NCBI GenBank assembly: GCA_045132055.1
Contig: JBGURP010000007.1
Location: 124,001-188,000, forward strand
DNA: 64,000 nucleotides
Source of the DNA: F23-D06 sp045132055
GTDB taxonomy: Bacteria; Bacteroidota; Bacteroidia; Bacteroidales; WCHB1-69
Direction of reading: 5' to 3'
The notes beneath the pieces were generated by a model. It worked only from the letters and a program-made list of their open reading frames with translations. It was not told the DNA's origin and ran no database searches. A program made the position numbers and the translations under genes. Within the stretch, counting starts at the first letter, position 1. Each line of letters opens with the position of its first letter. Below are positions 1 through 7,233 of the stretch, one piece after another.

Positions 1-82
1 AGGACATGAAGAAATTTCGCTAAGTGACACGGTTAACGGTGGGGATTCCGCCGCAGCAGAGCGACACGGTAATTGTTGGAGG

Positions 83-104
83 TTCCGCCGCTTACGCGGC
101 GGAA
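83..104. repeat. REP-like palindrome, inverted copy
   Basis: Nine-base arms TTCCGCCGC and GCGGCGGAA enclose TTAC. The flanks GTTGGAGG on the left and TGGTGG on the right are the reverse complement of the flanks of the palindromes at 5999-6020 and 6956-6978, so this is the same family in the opposite orientation. Confidence 0.75.
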
Positions 105-184
105 TGGTGGTGGGCTGGTGGATAATGATTGGTAGTCCTCCCCTATCTCATATAATAAAAGGAATCTGATTATCATTTTTTTGT

Positions 185-192
185 TATTTTTG
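185..192 (+). promoter_or_regulatory. -7 box TATTTTTG
   Basis: Matches the Bacteroidota sigma-ABfr -7 consensus TAnnTTTG, 19 bases before the ATG at 212. Confidence 0.6.
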
Positions 193-211
193 CATCTAAA
201 ACAGCCTTGTC

Positions 212-1173
212 ATGAAAAAAGCATTTGCCTTATTTTTCGCCCTCCTTGTCTGCCTGACCATCTCTGCGCAGCAGATGTTTACCTACGAATATGCCGTAAA
301 GGACACCTCTCATCTGAAGATGGATGTGTATGTGCCTGCGCAGCAGAATGCCGAGCACAGCTGTATGATATTCGTCTGCGCAGGAGGTTTCATTACTGGT
401 GCTCGCAAAAACAAGCAGATTCCGGATTTGCAGAAGTATTACACTGCAAAAGGCTGGGTGGTGGTTTCCATCGACTACCGCTTAGGGCTGAAAAATTACA
501 GCAACTACAGCTTGGCCACCGGGCTCAAGAAGTTCACCAACGCCATTGAGATGGCCGGAGAGGACCTTATCGATGCAACGGATTACATCCTGAAGAACTT
601 GCTGAACACGCCATATTTCACCATTGACCCTGCGTACATTGTGACCATCGGCAGTAGTGCCGGAGCCATTACCGTGTTGGAGGCCGACTATTTCTTAGGC
701 AATCGCATCCACGGTGCAGAGTTGCTTCCCGACACATTCCGCTATGCCGGTGTTATTTCCTTCGCCGGCGCAGCCTATACCAACAAAGGTAAACTCAGAT
801 ACCGCGTGCACGCACCCGCACCCCCCTGCTCTGCCATGGCATCAAAGACAAAGCTGTGCCCTACAAACGAGTCCGATTCTTCAATTTAGGGTTCTACGGC
901 AGCTACACCGTCGCCAAACGGTTCAAGGAAGAGGGGTATCCCCTCTACTTCAGACGTTACGAGGGCATGGGGCACGAGGTGGCCACCTATTACAATACCG
1001 AGTTCAAGCTCATCGACCAGTTTCTGGAAGTGATGGTTTTTGGAAAAAAAATGCAGCAAGTGGACGAATGGTACAACGACCCCAATCTAGAAAAAATGTT
1101 TTGGAGCACTCTCAAAGCCAAGGATATGAAGAGGCTTAAAACGAAACTTGAAGCAGAAATAAAAGCGGAATAA
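212..1173 (+). pseudogene. Exported alpha/beta-hydrolase (esterase-like), frameshifted
   Basis: Two reading frames together make one alpha/beta-hydrolase of about 320 residues. The first frame, from the ATG at 212, gives a signal peptide (about residues 1-19), an oxyanion-loop sequence CAGGF in place of the usual HGGG, and the nucleophile elbow IGSSAGA with the catalytic Ser. The second frame carries HGIKDKAVPY, where the Asp fits the catalytic acid, and GMGHEV with the catalytic His, ending at 1173. The frames join at a run of six C at 821-826. One extra C there would give a continuous open frame with a clean family match on both sides. So either a base was lost, the sequence has a homopolymer error, or the ribosome slips by -1. 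The family is carboxylesterases that act on acyl or carbohydrate esters; the substrate is unknown. Read literally, the first frame ends at 889 without Asp or His and would be inactive. Confidence 0.75.
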
Positions 1174-1217
1174 AATATTCCAACATTCACCTCATCGAAA
1201 AGAACGTGTTTTTTTCA

Positions 1218-1832
1218 TTATTTCTGGTACGCTTTGTCGAAGTCGGTGCGTGCTAACAGCGACCGGCCAAGGGTCACCTCGTCGGCATACTCCAGTTCCT
1301 CGCCCACGCCGATGCCACGCGCGATGGTGGTTACCTGCTCCACCTTGTCTTTCACATTCTTGTAGATATAGAAATTGGTAGTATCGCCCTCCACTGTGGC
1401 TGGCAGCGCCAAAATCAGCTCTTTCACCTGCTCATGCTCTACCCTGTCAAACAACTCCTGAATCTTCAGCTGGTTGATACCGATGCCGTCCATGGGCGAA
1501 ATCACACCGCCCAGCACATGATACACGCCCTGAAACTGGTTCGTGTTCTCGATGGCAATCACATCGCGGATGTCCTGAACCACGCAGATAGTGGTCGTGT
1601 CGCGCTTGGGATTCGCACAGATGTCGCAAATCTCACTGTCGGAGATGTTGTAGCATTTCTTGCAATAGAACACATCCGTCTTCAGCCGGTTGATGCGGTC
1701 GGTTAGCAGCGTTACATCCTCGGTCTCTGCCTTCATCAGATGCAAGGCCAGCCGCAAAGCCGTACGCCGTCCAATGCCCGGAAGCTTGGCGATTTCGTTT
1801 ACAGCGTTTTCAAGATTCTTGGAGTATAGCAT
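1218..1832 (-). CDS. recR: Recombination mediator RecR
   Basis: Cytosolic protein of the RecFOR pathway, which helps load RecA on gapped DNA. The 204-residue length is normal. An N-terminal helix-hairpin-helix (KLPGIGRRTA, about residues 17-26) is followed by a four-cysteine zinc finger (YCKKC then CDIC, about residues 56-73) and a Toprim domain (from about residue 80, VVQDIRDV, ending around GEELEYAD). The ATG at 1832 is well placed. It is the last gene of the minus-strand run nadB-mtaB-M16-recR, 45 bases after the peptidase stop, with no -7 box of its own, so it is probably read from upstream. The short gap contains TTTAGAG/TTAGAA low-complexity sequence of the kind found elsewhere in the window. 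Confidence 0.97.
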   Translation of the reverse strand: MLYSKNLENAVNEIAKLPGIGRRTALRLALHLMKAETEDVTLLTDRINRLKTDVFYCKKCYNISDSEICDICANPKRDTTTICVVQDIRDVIAIENTNQFQGVYHVLGGVISPMDGIGINQLKIQELFDRVEHEQVKELILALPATVEGDTTNFYIYKNVKDKVEQVTTIARGIGVGEELEYADEVTLGRSLLARTDFDKAYQK

Positions 1833-1862
1833 ACGGTTTAGAGTTTAGAGATTAGAAGATTA
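1833..1862. repeat. Low-complexity TTTAGAG/GATTAGA stretch
   Basis: Short member of the dispersed TCTAATCTC/TCTAAACT family, filling the gap between the M16 peptidase and recR. Confidence 0.5.
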
Positions 1863-1877
1863 TATTTAATTCTCAAT

Positions 1878-3098
1878 TCATTCAAAGGTCAGCATCGAGA
1901 ACGCATCCGGCCTTAACACCTCATTTGCCACTTCAATAATCTCTTCGGCGGTGATGTCGCGGATTTCGTCGAGACTCTCTTCTATCGTATCTACTTCGTC
2001 AAAGAAAAGGGCGGTGTGGCCGATGGAGAGCATCTCGTTCAGTTTGGGTTCGTAGGAGAGGTTCAGCTGGCCAATGAACTGCTGTTTGGCATAATAGAGT
2101 TGCATGGTGCCCAACTTCTGTTCCCGCATCTTCTTCAACTCCTGGAAAATCAGGTCAACACAATGCTCGCGGTTGTGCGGGTCGCAGCCGAAATAGACGG
2201 AAAACAGGCCGATGTCGGAGAAGGGGGTGTAGTTGGCCTCGATAGCGTATGCCAACCCCTTCTTCTCGCGCACGCTCATATTGAGGCGCGTATTCTGTCC
2301 CTGCCCGCCTAACATGTTGGTCATCAGCAGAAACGGAGCGCGCTTGTCCTCTTTGATGGAATAGGCAATATTGCCCAGAATCACATTGGTCTGGGCATTC
2401 TTCTTGTGCACAAGGCGTGTGGTAGGCTTATAACCCTCAAATGTGGCCCTGGGGCGCGGAGTGTTGGCAATATCATAGCCTCCGAAGTGCTTCTCGCAAA
2501 GGCTCAGCAGCCGCTTAAGGGAGATGTTTCCCACCGAAGCCAGCACGATGTTGTCCAGCGTGTAGTTCTGCCTGATGAAGTCCAAGATGCCCTGCCGCGT
2601 CATCTTCATCACGCTCTTCTTGGTACCCAAAATATTCTTTCCCAACGGATGACCGCTGAAAACCATATCCTCAAAATCATCGAAAATCAACTCGGCAGGC
2701 GAATCCTGATAATAGTTTATCTCTTCCAAAACCACAGTCTTTTCTTTCTCCAATTCTTTTTCAGGAAAAGTGGCATGAAAAAAGATATCGGAAAGCAATT
2801 CCACTGCTCTGGAATATTCTTTCGACAAAAACGAAGTGTGGAAATAGGTCTCCTCTTTGGAGGTGCTGGCGTTCAAATCGCCGCCCACAGCTTCCATGCG
2901 GCTGATGACACGGTACGCGTTGCGTTTCTCCGTGCCTTTGAAAATCGTATGTTCCACAAAATGAGCCAAGCCCATCTGGGCAGACGACTCGTCGCGCGTG
3001 CCTGCATTCACAAGCACACCGAAATGGGATATGGGGGAATTTGTTTCTTTGTGTATGAGACGAAGACCGTTGCGCAGTCTTACAATATCGTGCGGCAT
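1878..3098 (-). CDS. M16 family zinc metallopeptidase
   Basis: Processing-peptidase-like insulinase-family protein of 406 residues, the usual size of single-module bacterial M16B peptidases. The inverted zinc motif HFVEH is at residues 46-50, and the third ligand fits E126 in VVLEEI, exactly 76 residues after H50 as in the family. The C-terminal half is the second, inactive M16 domain with the R/Y-containing segment around KKGLAYAIEANY. There is no signal peptide, so it is probably cytosolic. Its start overlaps the end of mtaB by 19 bases, which supports co-transcription and coupled translation. The substrate cannot be told from sequence. Confidence 0.93.
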   Translation of the reverse strand: MPHDIVRLRNGLRLIHKETNSPISHFGVLVNAGTRDESSAQMGLAHFVEHTIFKGTEKRNAYRVISRMEAVGGDLNASTSKEETYFHTSFLSKEYSRAVELLSDIFFHATFPEKELEKEKTVVLEEINYYQDSPAELIFDDFEDMVFSGHPLGKNILGTKKSVMKMTRQGILDFIRQNYTLDNIVLASVGNISLKRLLSLCEKHFGGYDIANTPRPRATFEGYKPTTRLVHKKNAQTNVILGNIAYSIKEDKRAPFLLMTNMLGGQGQNTRLNMSVREKKGLAYAIEANYTPFSDIGLFSVYFGCDPHNREHCVDLIFQELKKMREQKLGTMQLYYAKQQFIGQLNLSYEPKLNEMLSIGHTALFFDEVDTIEESLDEIRDITAEEIIEVANEVLRPDAFSMLTFE

Positions 3099-4306
3099 TG
3101 CTCAATCGTAACCTTTTGAATCGTATTGATCAGTTTTTCGTCATACGGGATGGAAACTCGAATGTAATTGTCTGTGAAGCCACAAAGATGGTCTTCCACC
3201 AACTCAGCCTCCACCAGCACGGGACGTTCCTGGCCCTCGCATTGCTGGTAGAACTCCGTTTTTTTCTTATGAGAGAGTTCCAACAGGCGGTCGGTACGCT
3301 CGCTCTTCACATCCTCCGGCACCTGGTCTTCCATCATGTTGGCCGAGGTGCGCGGACGGCGCGAGTAAGTGAACACGTGCATATAGCTGATGGGAAGTCC
3401 TTCCAAGAACTTGTAGGTCTCTTCGAAATCCTCGTCCGTCTCACCCGGGAAACCGGTAATCACATCGCATGCAATGCAAGCGTCGGGCATCAGTTTCTTG
3501 ATGAGATTCACCTTGGCAGCATAGTCCTCGGCTTTGTAACGACGGCGCATCAAAGCGAGAATACGGTCACAACCGGATTGCAACGGAATGTGGAAATGCG
3601 GCATCAGAATCGGGGTTTTGGCCACCAGCTTGATGATGTCATCCGACAGCAAATCGGGCTCCACGGAGGAGATGCGCACACGCTCCATGAGATTCTGTTT
3701 CACGATGGCTTTCAGCAACTTAAGCAGGTTCTCATCCGTGCCGCGGCCGAAATCGCCCACATTCACGCCGGTGAGGTTCACCTCATGCACACCAGCTTCA
3801 TGAAGCTTCTTGATGTTGTTCAGCACATTCTCGATGGTGTCGCTGCGGCTCTTGCCACGCGCAATCCACACCGTACAGTAGGTGCAATGGTTGTTGCAGC
3901 CGTCCTGGATTTTCAGGAACGAGCGGGTGCGATCGTGCACAGAGTAGGCGTCAAAATAGTTGGGCGCGGGCTGGATGTCGCGCTGCATCAGATAGTCCAC
4001 CACCGCCATCTTGTTCTGGCTGCCGAACACCTTGATCACGCCAGACCAGCGTTCCAGCAAGTCGGGTTTCAAGGCGCTGTAGCAACCCACCACCACGAGG
4101 GAGGCCAGCGGATTGTCACGGTGCAGCTTGGAAGCCAGATTGCGGGTCTTCTTCTCCGCCGAACTGGTCACGGCACAGCTGTTGATGATGATGACCTCAG
4201 GAATACCACCTTGGTTCCATCCGTTCTCCACCAGTTTGGCGGCGATGGCGGCGGACTCGCTGAAGTTCAACTTGCATCCTAATGTGTGGATTTCGAAATT
4301 TCTCAT
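3080..4306 (-). CDS. mtaB: tRNA t6A37 methylthiotransferase MtaB
   Basis: Radical-SAM methylthiotransferase that converts t6A37 to ms2t6A in tRNAs reading ANN codons. It is 408 residues long. The N-terminal UPF0004 domain shows HTLGCKLN, INSCAVT and VVGCYS, giving the three cysteines of the auxiliary iron-sulfur cluster. The radical-SAM motif is CNNHCTYC, followed by RGKSRS. A TRAM-like C-terminal segment is present. The HTLGCKLN start is typical of MtaB, whereas MiaB and RimO differ here. The gene sits 12 bases after nadB and overlaps the M16 gene. Confidence 0.93.
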   Translation of the reverse strand: MRNFEIHTLGCKLNFSESAAIAAKLVENGWNQGGIPEVIIINSCAVTSSAEKKTRNLASKLHRDNPLASLVVVGCYSALKPDLLERWSGVIKVFGSQNKMAVVDYLMQRDIQPAPNYFDAYSVHDRTRSFLKIQDGCNNHCTYCTVWIARGKSRSDTIENVLNNIKKLHEAGVHEVNLTGVNVGDFGRGTDENLLKLLKAIVKQNLMERVRISSVEPDLLSDDIIKLVAKTPILMPHFHIPLQSGCDRILALMRRRYKAEDYAAKVNLIKKLMPDACIACDVITGFPGETDEDFEETYKFLEGLPISYMHVFTYSRRPRTSANMMEDQVPEDVKSERTDRLLELSHKKKTEFYQQCEGQERPVLVEAELVEDHLCGFTDNYIRVSIPYDEKLINTIQKVTIEQCRTIL

Positions 4307-4318
4307 ATTGCTAATGTG

Positions 4319-5896
4319 TTATTTTTTCTGACTGTGGTACGGTGGATAATCCAACGAGTAATGCAATCCCCTGCTCTCTTTCCGGTCCATGGCATTTCTG
4401 ATGATCAGATAGCCCACGTTGATCATGTTTCTCAACTCGCAGATTTCAGGGAAGAGTATGGATTTCTTATAGAGATCTTCTGTCTCGCGGTAGAGGATTT
4501 CCAGACGGTCGAAAGCACGCTGCAGACGCAGGTTGGAGCGCACAATGCCCACATAGCTGCTCATGATGGTCTGCAGTTCCTTTCTCGACTGCGTAATCAG
4601 CACCATTTCCTCGTTCAGTACAGTGCCATCGCTGTTCCAATCGGGCACATCGTGGCAGAACTGGATGCCGGGCAACGTCTGCATGGCCTTGATACAAGCG
4701 CGGTGCGAGAACACGAGAGCTTCCAGCAAAGAATTGGATGCCAGACGGTTGGCTCCATGTAAACCCGTGGAGGCGCACTCACCGGAGGCATAGAGGTTGA
4801 TGATGGAGGTCGCGCCCCACTCGTCGGTCTGGATGCCACCACAGGAATAGTGGGCCACCGGCACCACGGGAATCATCTCCTTGGTGATGTCGATGCCGAT
4901 GCTGAGACATTTGGCGTAGATATTCGGAAAATGGGCGAAAATCTCTTCTTGAGGGATGAGCGTGGCGTCCAGATAGACATGATCGACGCCCTGGCGTTTC
5001 ATTTCGGAGTCGATGGCACGCGCCACGATGTCGCGGGGAGCCAGCGAGCCACGCTTGTCATATTTATCCACGAAAGTGGCCCCGCTGGCATCCTTCAGGA
5101 TGGCCCCGGCGCCGCGCATGGCCTCGGTGATGAGGAACGACGGCGACTCTTTGGGGTTGTAGAGGGATGTGGGGTGGAACTGCACGAACTCCATGCCACG
5201 CACGGCGCCCTTGGCACGATAGACCATGGCCACGCCATCGCCCGTGGCAACCAGCGGGTTGGTGGTGTGCTCATAGACCATGCCCAGACCTCCGGTGGCC
5301 ATCATCGTGATCTTGGCCAGCACCGTGTCCACCTCCTTCGAGTCGGGGTTGTAGATATACGCTCCGTAACAGGTGATGTCAGGCGAGCGACGCGTTACCT
5401 CCACGCCTAAGTGGTGCTGGGTGATGATTTCCAGCGCAATGCGGTTCTCGATAATCTCGATGTTCTTATGTTTCTTGGCTGCAAGGATGAGTTTCTCCTC
5501 AATCTCGTATCCAGTCATATCCTTATGATGCAGCACGCGGAATTCGGAGTGACCGCCTTCCTTGGCGAGGGCGAAGCTGCCGTCCTTGTTCTTGTCGAAA
5601 TCGACGCCCCACTCCACCAGTTCCATCACGCGCTCGGTGGATTCACGGATGGTGAGCTCCACAATCTTCCGGTCGGAGAGCTCGTCGCCGGCCACCATGG
5701 TGTCCTGGATGTGCTTCTCGTAGGTGTCGGGCTGATAGACCACGGAGGCGATGCCGCCCTGCGCGTAGCGGGTGGAACCGTCGTCCATCTTGGCTTTGGT
5801 CACCATGAGCACTTTGCCGAAATTGGCAGCCTTGAGAGCAAACGTCAGTCCGGCCACGCCGGAGCCAATCACCAGAAAATCAACTTCTTTGCGCAT
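4319..5896 (-). CDS. nadB: L-aspartate oxidase NadB
   Basis: FAD enzyme that oxidises L-aspartate to iminoaspartate, the first step of de novo NAD synthesis. It is 525 residues, normal for NadB. The N-terminal dinucleotide fold VIGSGVAGLTFA (about residues 9-20), the substrate segment YAQGGIA, FHPTSLY, and the C-terminal GANRLASNSLLEALVF segment are visible. The C-terminal helical domain is complete. It is first in the operon and has its own -7 box at 5920-5927. NadA and NadC are not next to it. Succinate dehydrogenase/fumarate reductase flavoprotein is a relative, but the RESTERV and GGIQTDEWG features favour NadB. Confidence 0.96.
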   Translation of the reverse strand: MRKEVDFLVIGSGVAGLTFALKAANFGKVLMVTKAKMDDGSTRYAQGGIASVVYQPDTYEKHIQDTMVAGDELSDRKIVELTIRESTERVMELVEWGVDFDKNKDGSFALAKEGGHSEFRVLHHKDMTGYEIEEKLILAAKKHKNIEIIENRIALEIITQHHLGVEVTRRSPDITCYGAYIYNPDSKEVDTVLAKITMMATGGLGMVYEHTTNPLVATGDGVAMVYRAKGAVRGMEFVQFHPTSLYNPKESPSFLITEAMRGAGAILKDASGATFVDKYDKRGSLAPRDIVARAIDSEMKRQGVDHVYLDATLIPQEEIFAHFPNIYAKCLSIGIDITKEMIPVVPVAHYSCGGIQTDEWGATSIINLYASGECASTGLHGANRLASNSLLEALVFSHRACIKAMQTLPGIQFCHDVPDWNSDGTVLNEEMVLITQSRKELQTIMSSYVGIVRSNLRLQRAFDRLEILYRETEDLYKKSILFPEICELRNMINVGYLIIRNAMDRKESRGLHYSLDYPPYHSQKK

Positions 5897-5919
5897 TTTA
5901 GAGTATATTTTTAGCGTTG

Positions 5920-5927
5920 CAAAGATA
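5920..5927 (-). promoter_or_regulatory. -7 box TATCTTTG for the nadB operon
   Basis: Minus-strand TAnnTTTG match 24 bases before the nadB ATG. It is the only clear box for nadB-mtaB-M16-recR. Confidence 0.6.
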
Positions 5928-5998
5928 CAAAAAACTAATGATACTTAAAAATTTATTTTTTTGTCACCTATACACGCCATCATACCCCACACCCACCA

Positions 5999-6020
5999 TT
6001 CCGCCAGCTTGCTGGCGGAA
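5999..6020. repeat. REP-like palindrome
   Basis: Perfect ten-base arms TTCCGCCAGC and GCTGGCGGAA with a TT spacer, flanked by CACCCACCA on the left and CCTCCAACGTTAACCGAC on the right. The right flank recurs at about 6979-6992 and 7017-7031. Confidence 0.8.
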
Positions 6021-6045
6021 CCTCCAACGTTAACCGACAAAACCC

Positions 6046-6080
6046 CTAATCTCTAATCTCTCATCTCTATACTCTAAACT
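6046..6080. repeat. TCTAATCTC low-complexity array
   Basis: About 35 bases made of CTAATCTCT and CATCTCTA units ending in CTCTAAACT. It lies between the palindrome at 5999 and the terminator at 6081, and the same order of elements recurs at 6956-7118. Confidence 0.7.
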
Positions 6081-6113
6081 AAAAAACGGCCCCTCCTTGC
6101 GGAGAAGCCGTTT
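6081..6113 (-). terminator. Rho-independent terminator after the nuclease-like gene
   Basis: On the minus strand, AAACGGCTTCTCC and GGAGGGGCCGTT pair around GCAA and run into six T. It is nearly identical to the terminator at 7087-7118. Confidence 0.85.
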
Positions 6114-6154
6114 GCTATCGTTGAGAGTGTTGTATTCTGTTTTAATAAATTCCC

Positions 6155-6796
6155 TTAAAACACCTCCCGCTTGCTCGGTTTCTCCAAGGAGAACATACCG
6201 TCGCTGAGGGGCGAGAGCACATACAGGCCCTTGCGCCGGGCATATTTGTCCGACCCGTTGGCATAGCGCATGGCCACCACAGCAGCATACACAGTCTTTC
6301 CCTCGAATTCATGGAATATTCCCTTGAAGCGTTTCATCTTCCGGAGAAAATAGTCAACGTCCTTCTTATAACATGTCGTCTTCACCTCCACGGCCACTGC
6401 TTCCGTCTTGTTGCACAACAACACATCGACCTCCATTTCTTCCTCACCTACTCTCTCACGTCGTGATCCCTCGTAGGTGTGGTCAATATCAATGCCCTCC
6501 TTCCTGAAGATTTTCAGCGCCGCCGGCCTGCACAGGTCTTCCACCATCTTGCCGAACTCGTTCGTGAAACCGCCATAGCGTTTGTTGGCCTCCTCTATTT
6601 GTTTAGAGGTCCGATTGAGTCGTTCGTCCGTCTCCTTGAATAAATTTTCCAATTTTCGGTCAGTCTCTTTCATCTGCTCGGAGGTTTCTTTGACTTGTTT
6701 GCCGGTTTCCTCGACCTGTTTGGAGACAGCGTGAACGATGTTTTTCAGATCTTCCCAAGTAAGCTGTGACTGCTGTTGAAATGTCATATTTTCCAT
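6155..6796 (-). CDS. Coiled-coil PD-(D/E)XK nuclease-like protein (DUF3782-type)
   Basis: 213 residues. Residues about 15-75 are a long charged coiled coil with a repeated KQVxET/ERLNRTSKQIEE pattern. The C-terminal half looks like a PD-(D/E)XK restriction-endonuclease fold: EMEVDVLL supplies the acidic residue and VAVEVKTT supplies the E-x-K pair, followed by a helix with DYFLRKMKRF. This layout matches the DUF3782 family, which has no settled function. No methyltransferase or antitoxin gene is beside it. It has its own -7 box (6867-6874) and terminator, so it stands alone, and direct copies of a composite repeat cassette lie on both sides. DNA cleavage is inferred from fold motifs only. Confidence 0.75.
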   Translation of the reverse strand: MENMTFQQQSQLTWEDLKNIVHAVSKQVEETGKQVKETSEQMKETDRKLENLFKETDERLNRTSKQIEEANKRYGGFTNEFGKMVEDLCRPAALKIFRKEGIDIDHTYEGSRRERVGEEEMEVDVLLCNKTEAVAVEVKTTCYKKDVDYFLRKMKRFKGIFHEFEGKTVYAAVVAMRYANGSDKYARRKGLYVLSPLSDGMFSLEKPSKREVF

Positions 6797-6866
6797 AGTT
6801 TTAATATTTTAGAATCATGTATGCTCGGTTGGGGAGAATGTATTTCCTCCTCAAAAACCGATGTTG

Positions 6867-6874
6867 CAAAAATA
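6867..6874 (-). promoter_or_regulatory. -7 box TATTTTTG for the nuclease-like gene
   Basis: Minus-strand TAnnTTTG match about 70 bases before the ATG at 6796. Confidence 0.55.
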
Positions 6875-6955
6875 CAATTATTTTTAATACAAAGATAATT
6901 TATTGATAATTTTTCAATATTTTAAGATATTTCACATAGTCCCCACCGCCCACCA

Positions 6956-6978
6956 TTCCGCCAGCAAAGCGGGCGGAA
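6956..6978. repeat. REP-like palindrome
   Basis: Arms TTCCGCC and GGCGGAA with flanks CCACCA and CCTCCAACGTTAACC, the same family and orientation as 5999-6020. A degenerate further copy of the right arm and flank follows at about 7001-7031. Confidence 0.8.
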
Positions 6979-7047
6979 CCTCCAACGTTAACCCCAACAT
7001 TATCCGCAGCGGAACCCCCAACGTTAACCGACAAAACACACCCACAC

Positions 7048-7086
7048 ATCTCTCATCTCTAATCTCTCATCTCTAAACTCTAAACT
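7048..7086. repeat. TCTAATCTC low-complexity array
   Basis: CATCTCTAATCTCTCATCTC-type units ending in CTCTAAACT, directly before the terminator. It parallels the array at 6046-6080. Confidence 0.7.
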
Positions 7087-7118
7087 AAAAAACGGCCTCC
7101 CCTTGCGGAGAAGCCGTT
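7087..7118 (-). terminator. Rho-independent terminator after the collagen-like gene
   Basis: Minus-strand hairpin AACGGCTTCTCC-GCAA-GGGGAGGCCGTT followed by six T, about 115 bases past the stop of the 2329-residue gene. Its sequence is almost that of the terminator at 6081-6113. Confidence 0.8.
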
Positions 7119-7174
7119 GAAATTATTGAGATGGTTTCGATTTGTTTAGATTATACTACCCCGCCCTTCGGGCA

Positions 7175-7195
7175 CCCCTTCTAAAATAGAAGGGG
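7175..7195. repeat. CCCCTTCTA inverted repeat
   Basis: Perfect nine-base arms CCCCTTCTA and TAGAAGGGG around AAA, next to a small GCCCTTCGGGC hairpin at about 7163-7173. It may be a further REP-like element. Confidence 0.65.
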
Positions 7196-7208
7196 ATTAT
7201 CAGGTAGT

Positions 7209-7233
7209 CCTCTAATCTCTCATCACTAATCTA
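7209..7233. repeat. Short TCTAATCTC stretch at a stop codon
   Basis: CTCTAATCTCTCATCACTAATC runs straight into the minus-strand stop codon at 7234-7236. Confidence 0.5.

Larger units (their letters stand above)
1..211. other. Intergenic leader with REP-like palindromes
   Basis: No gene is seen in the first 211 bases. The stretch carries a partial element at about 31-57 and a complete palindrome at 83-104, both inverted relative to related elements near 6.0 and 7.0 kb. The last 27 bases hold the promoter of the downstream hydrolase gene. Confidence 0.6.
6797..7233. other. 437-base intergenic region of repeats
   Basis: No gene is seen. From left to right it holds the nuclease-like gene's promoter, AT-rich sequence, the palindrome at 6956, a partial element with CGTTAACC at about 7000-7031, a TCTAATCTC array, a terminator at 7087-7118, a CCCCTTCTA inverted repeat at 7175-7195 and another short TCTAATCTC stretch touching the stop codon of the next gene. 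Confidence 0.7.

Noticed and set aside
3098..4282. 394-codon open frame opposite mtaB
   Set aside because: The opposite strand carries a complete radical-SAM gene with all key cysteines; this frame has no recognisable domain.
6155..6796. Nuclease-like gene as part of a restriction-modification or toxin-antitoxin system
   Set aside because: No methyltransferase, specificity subunit or small partner gene lies next to it; it has its own promoter and terminator.
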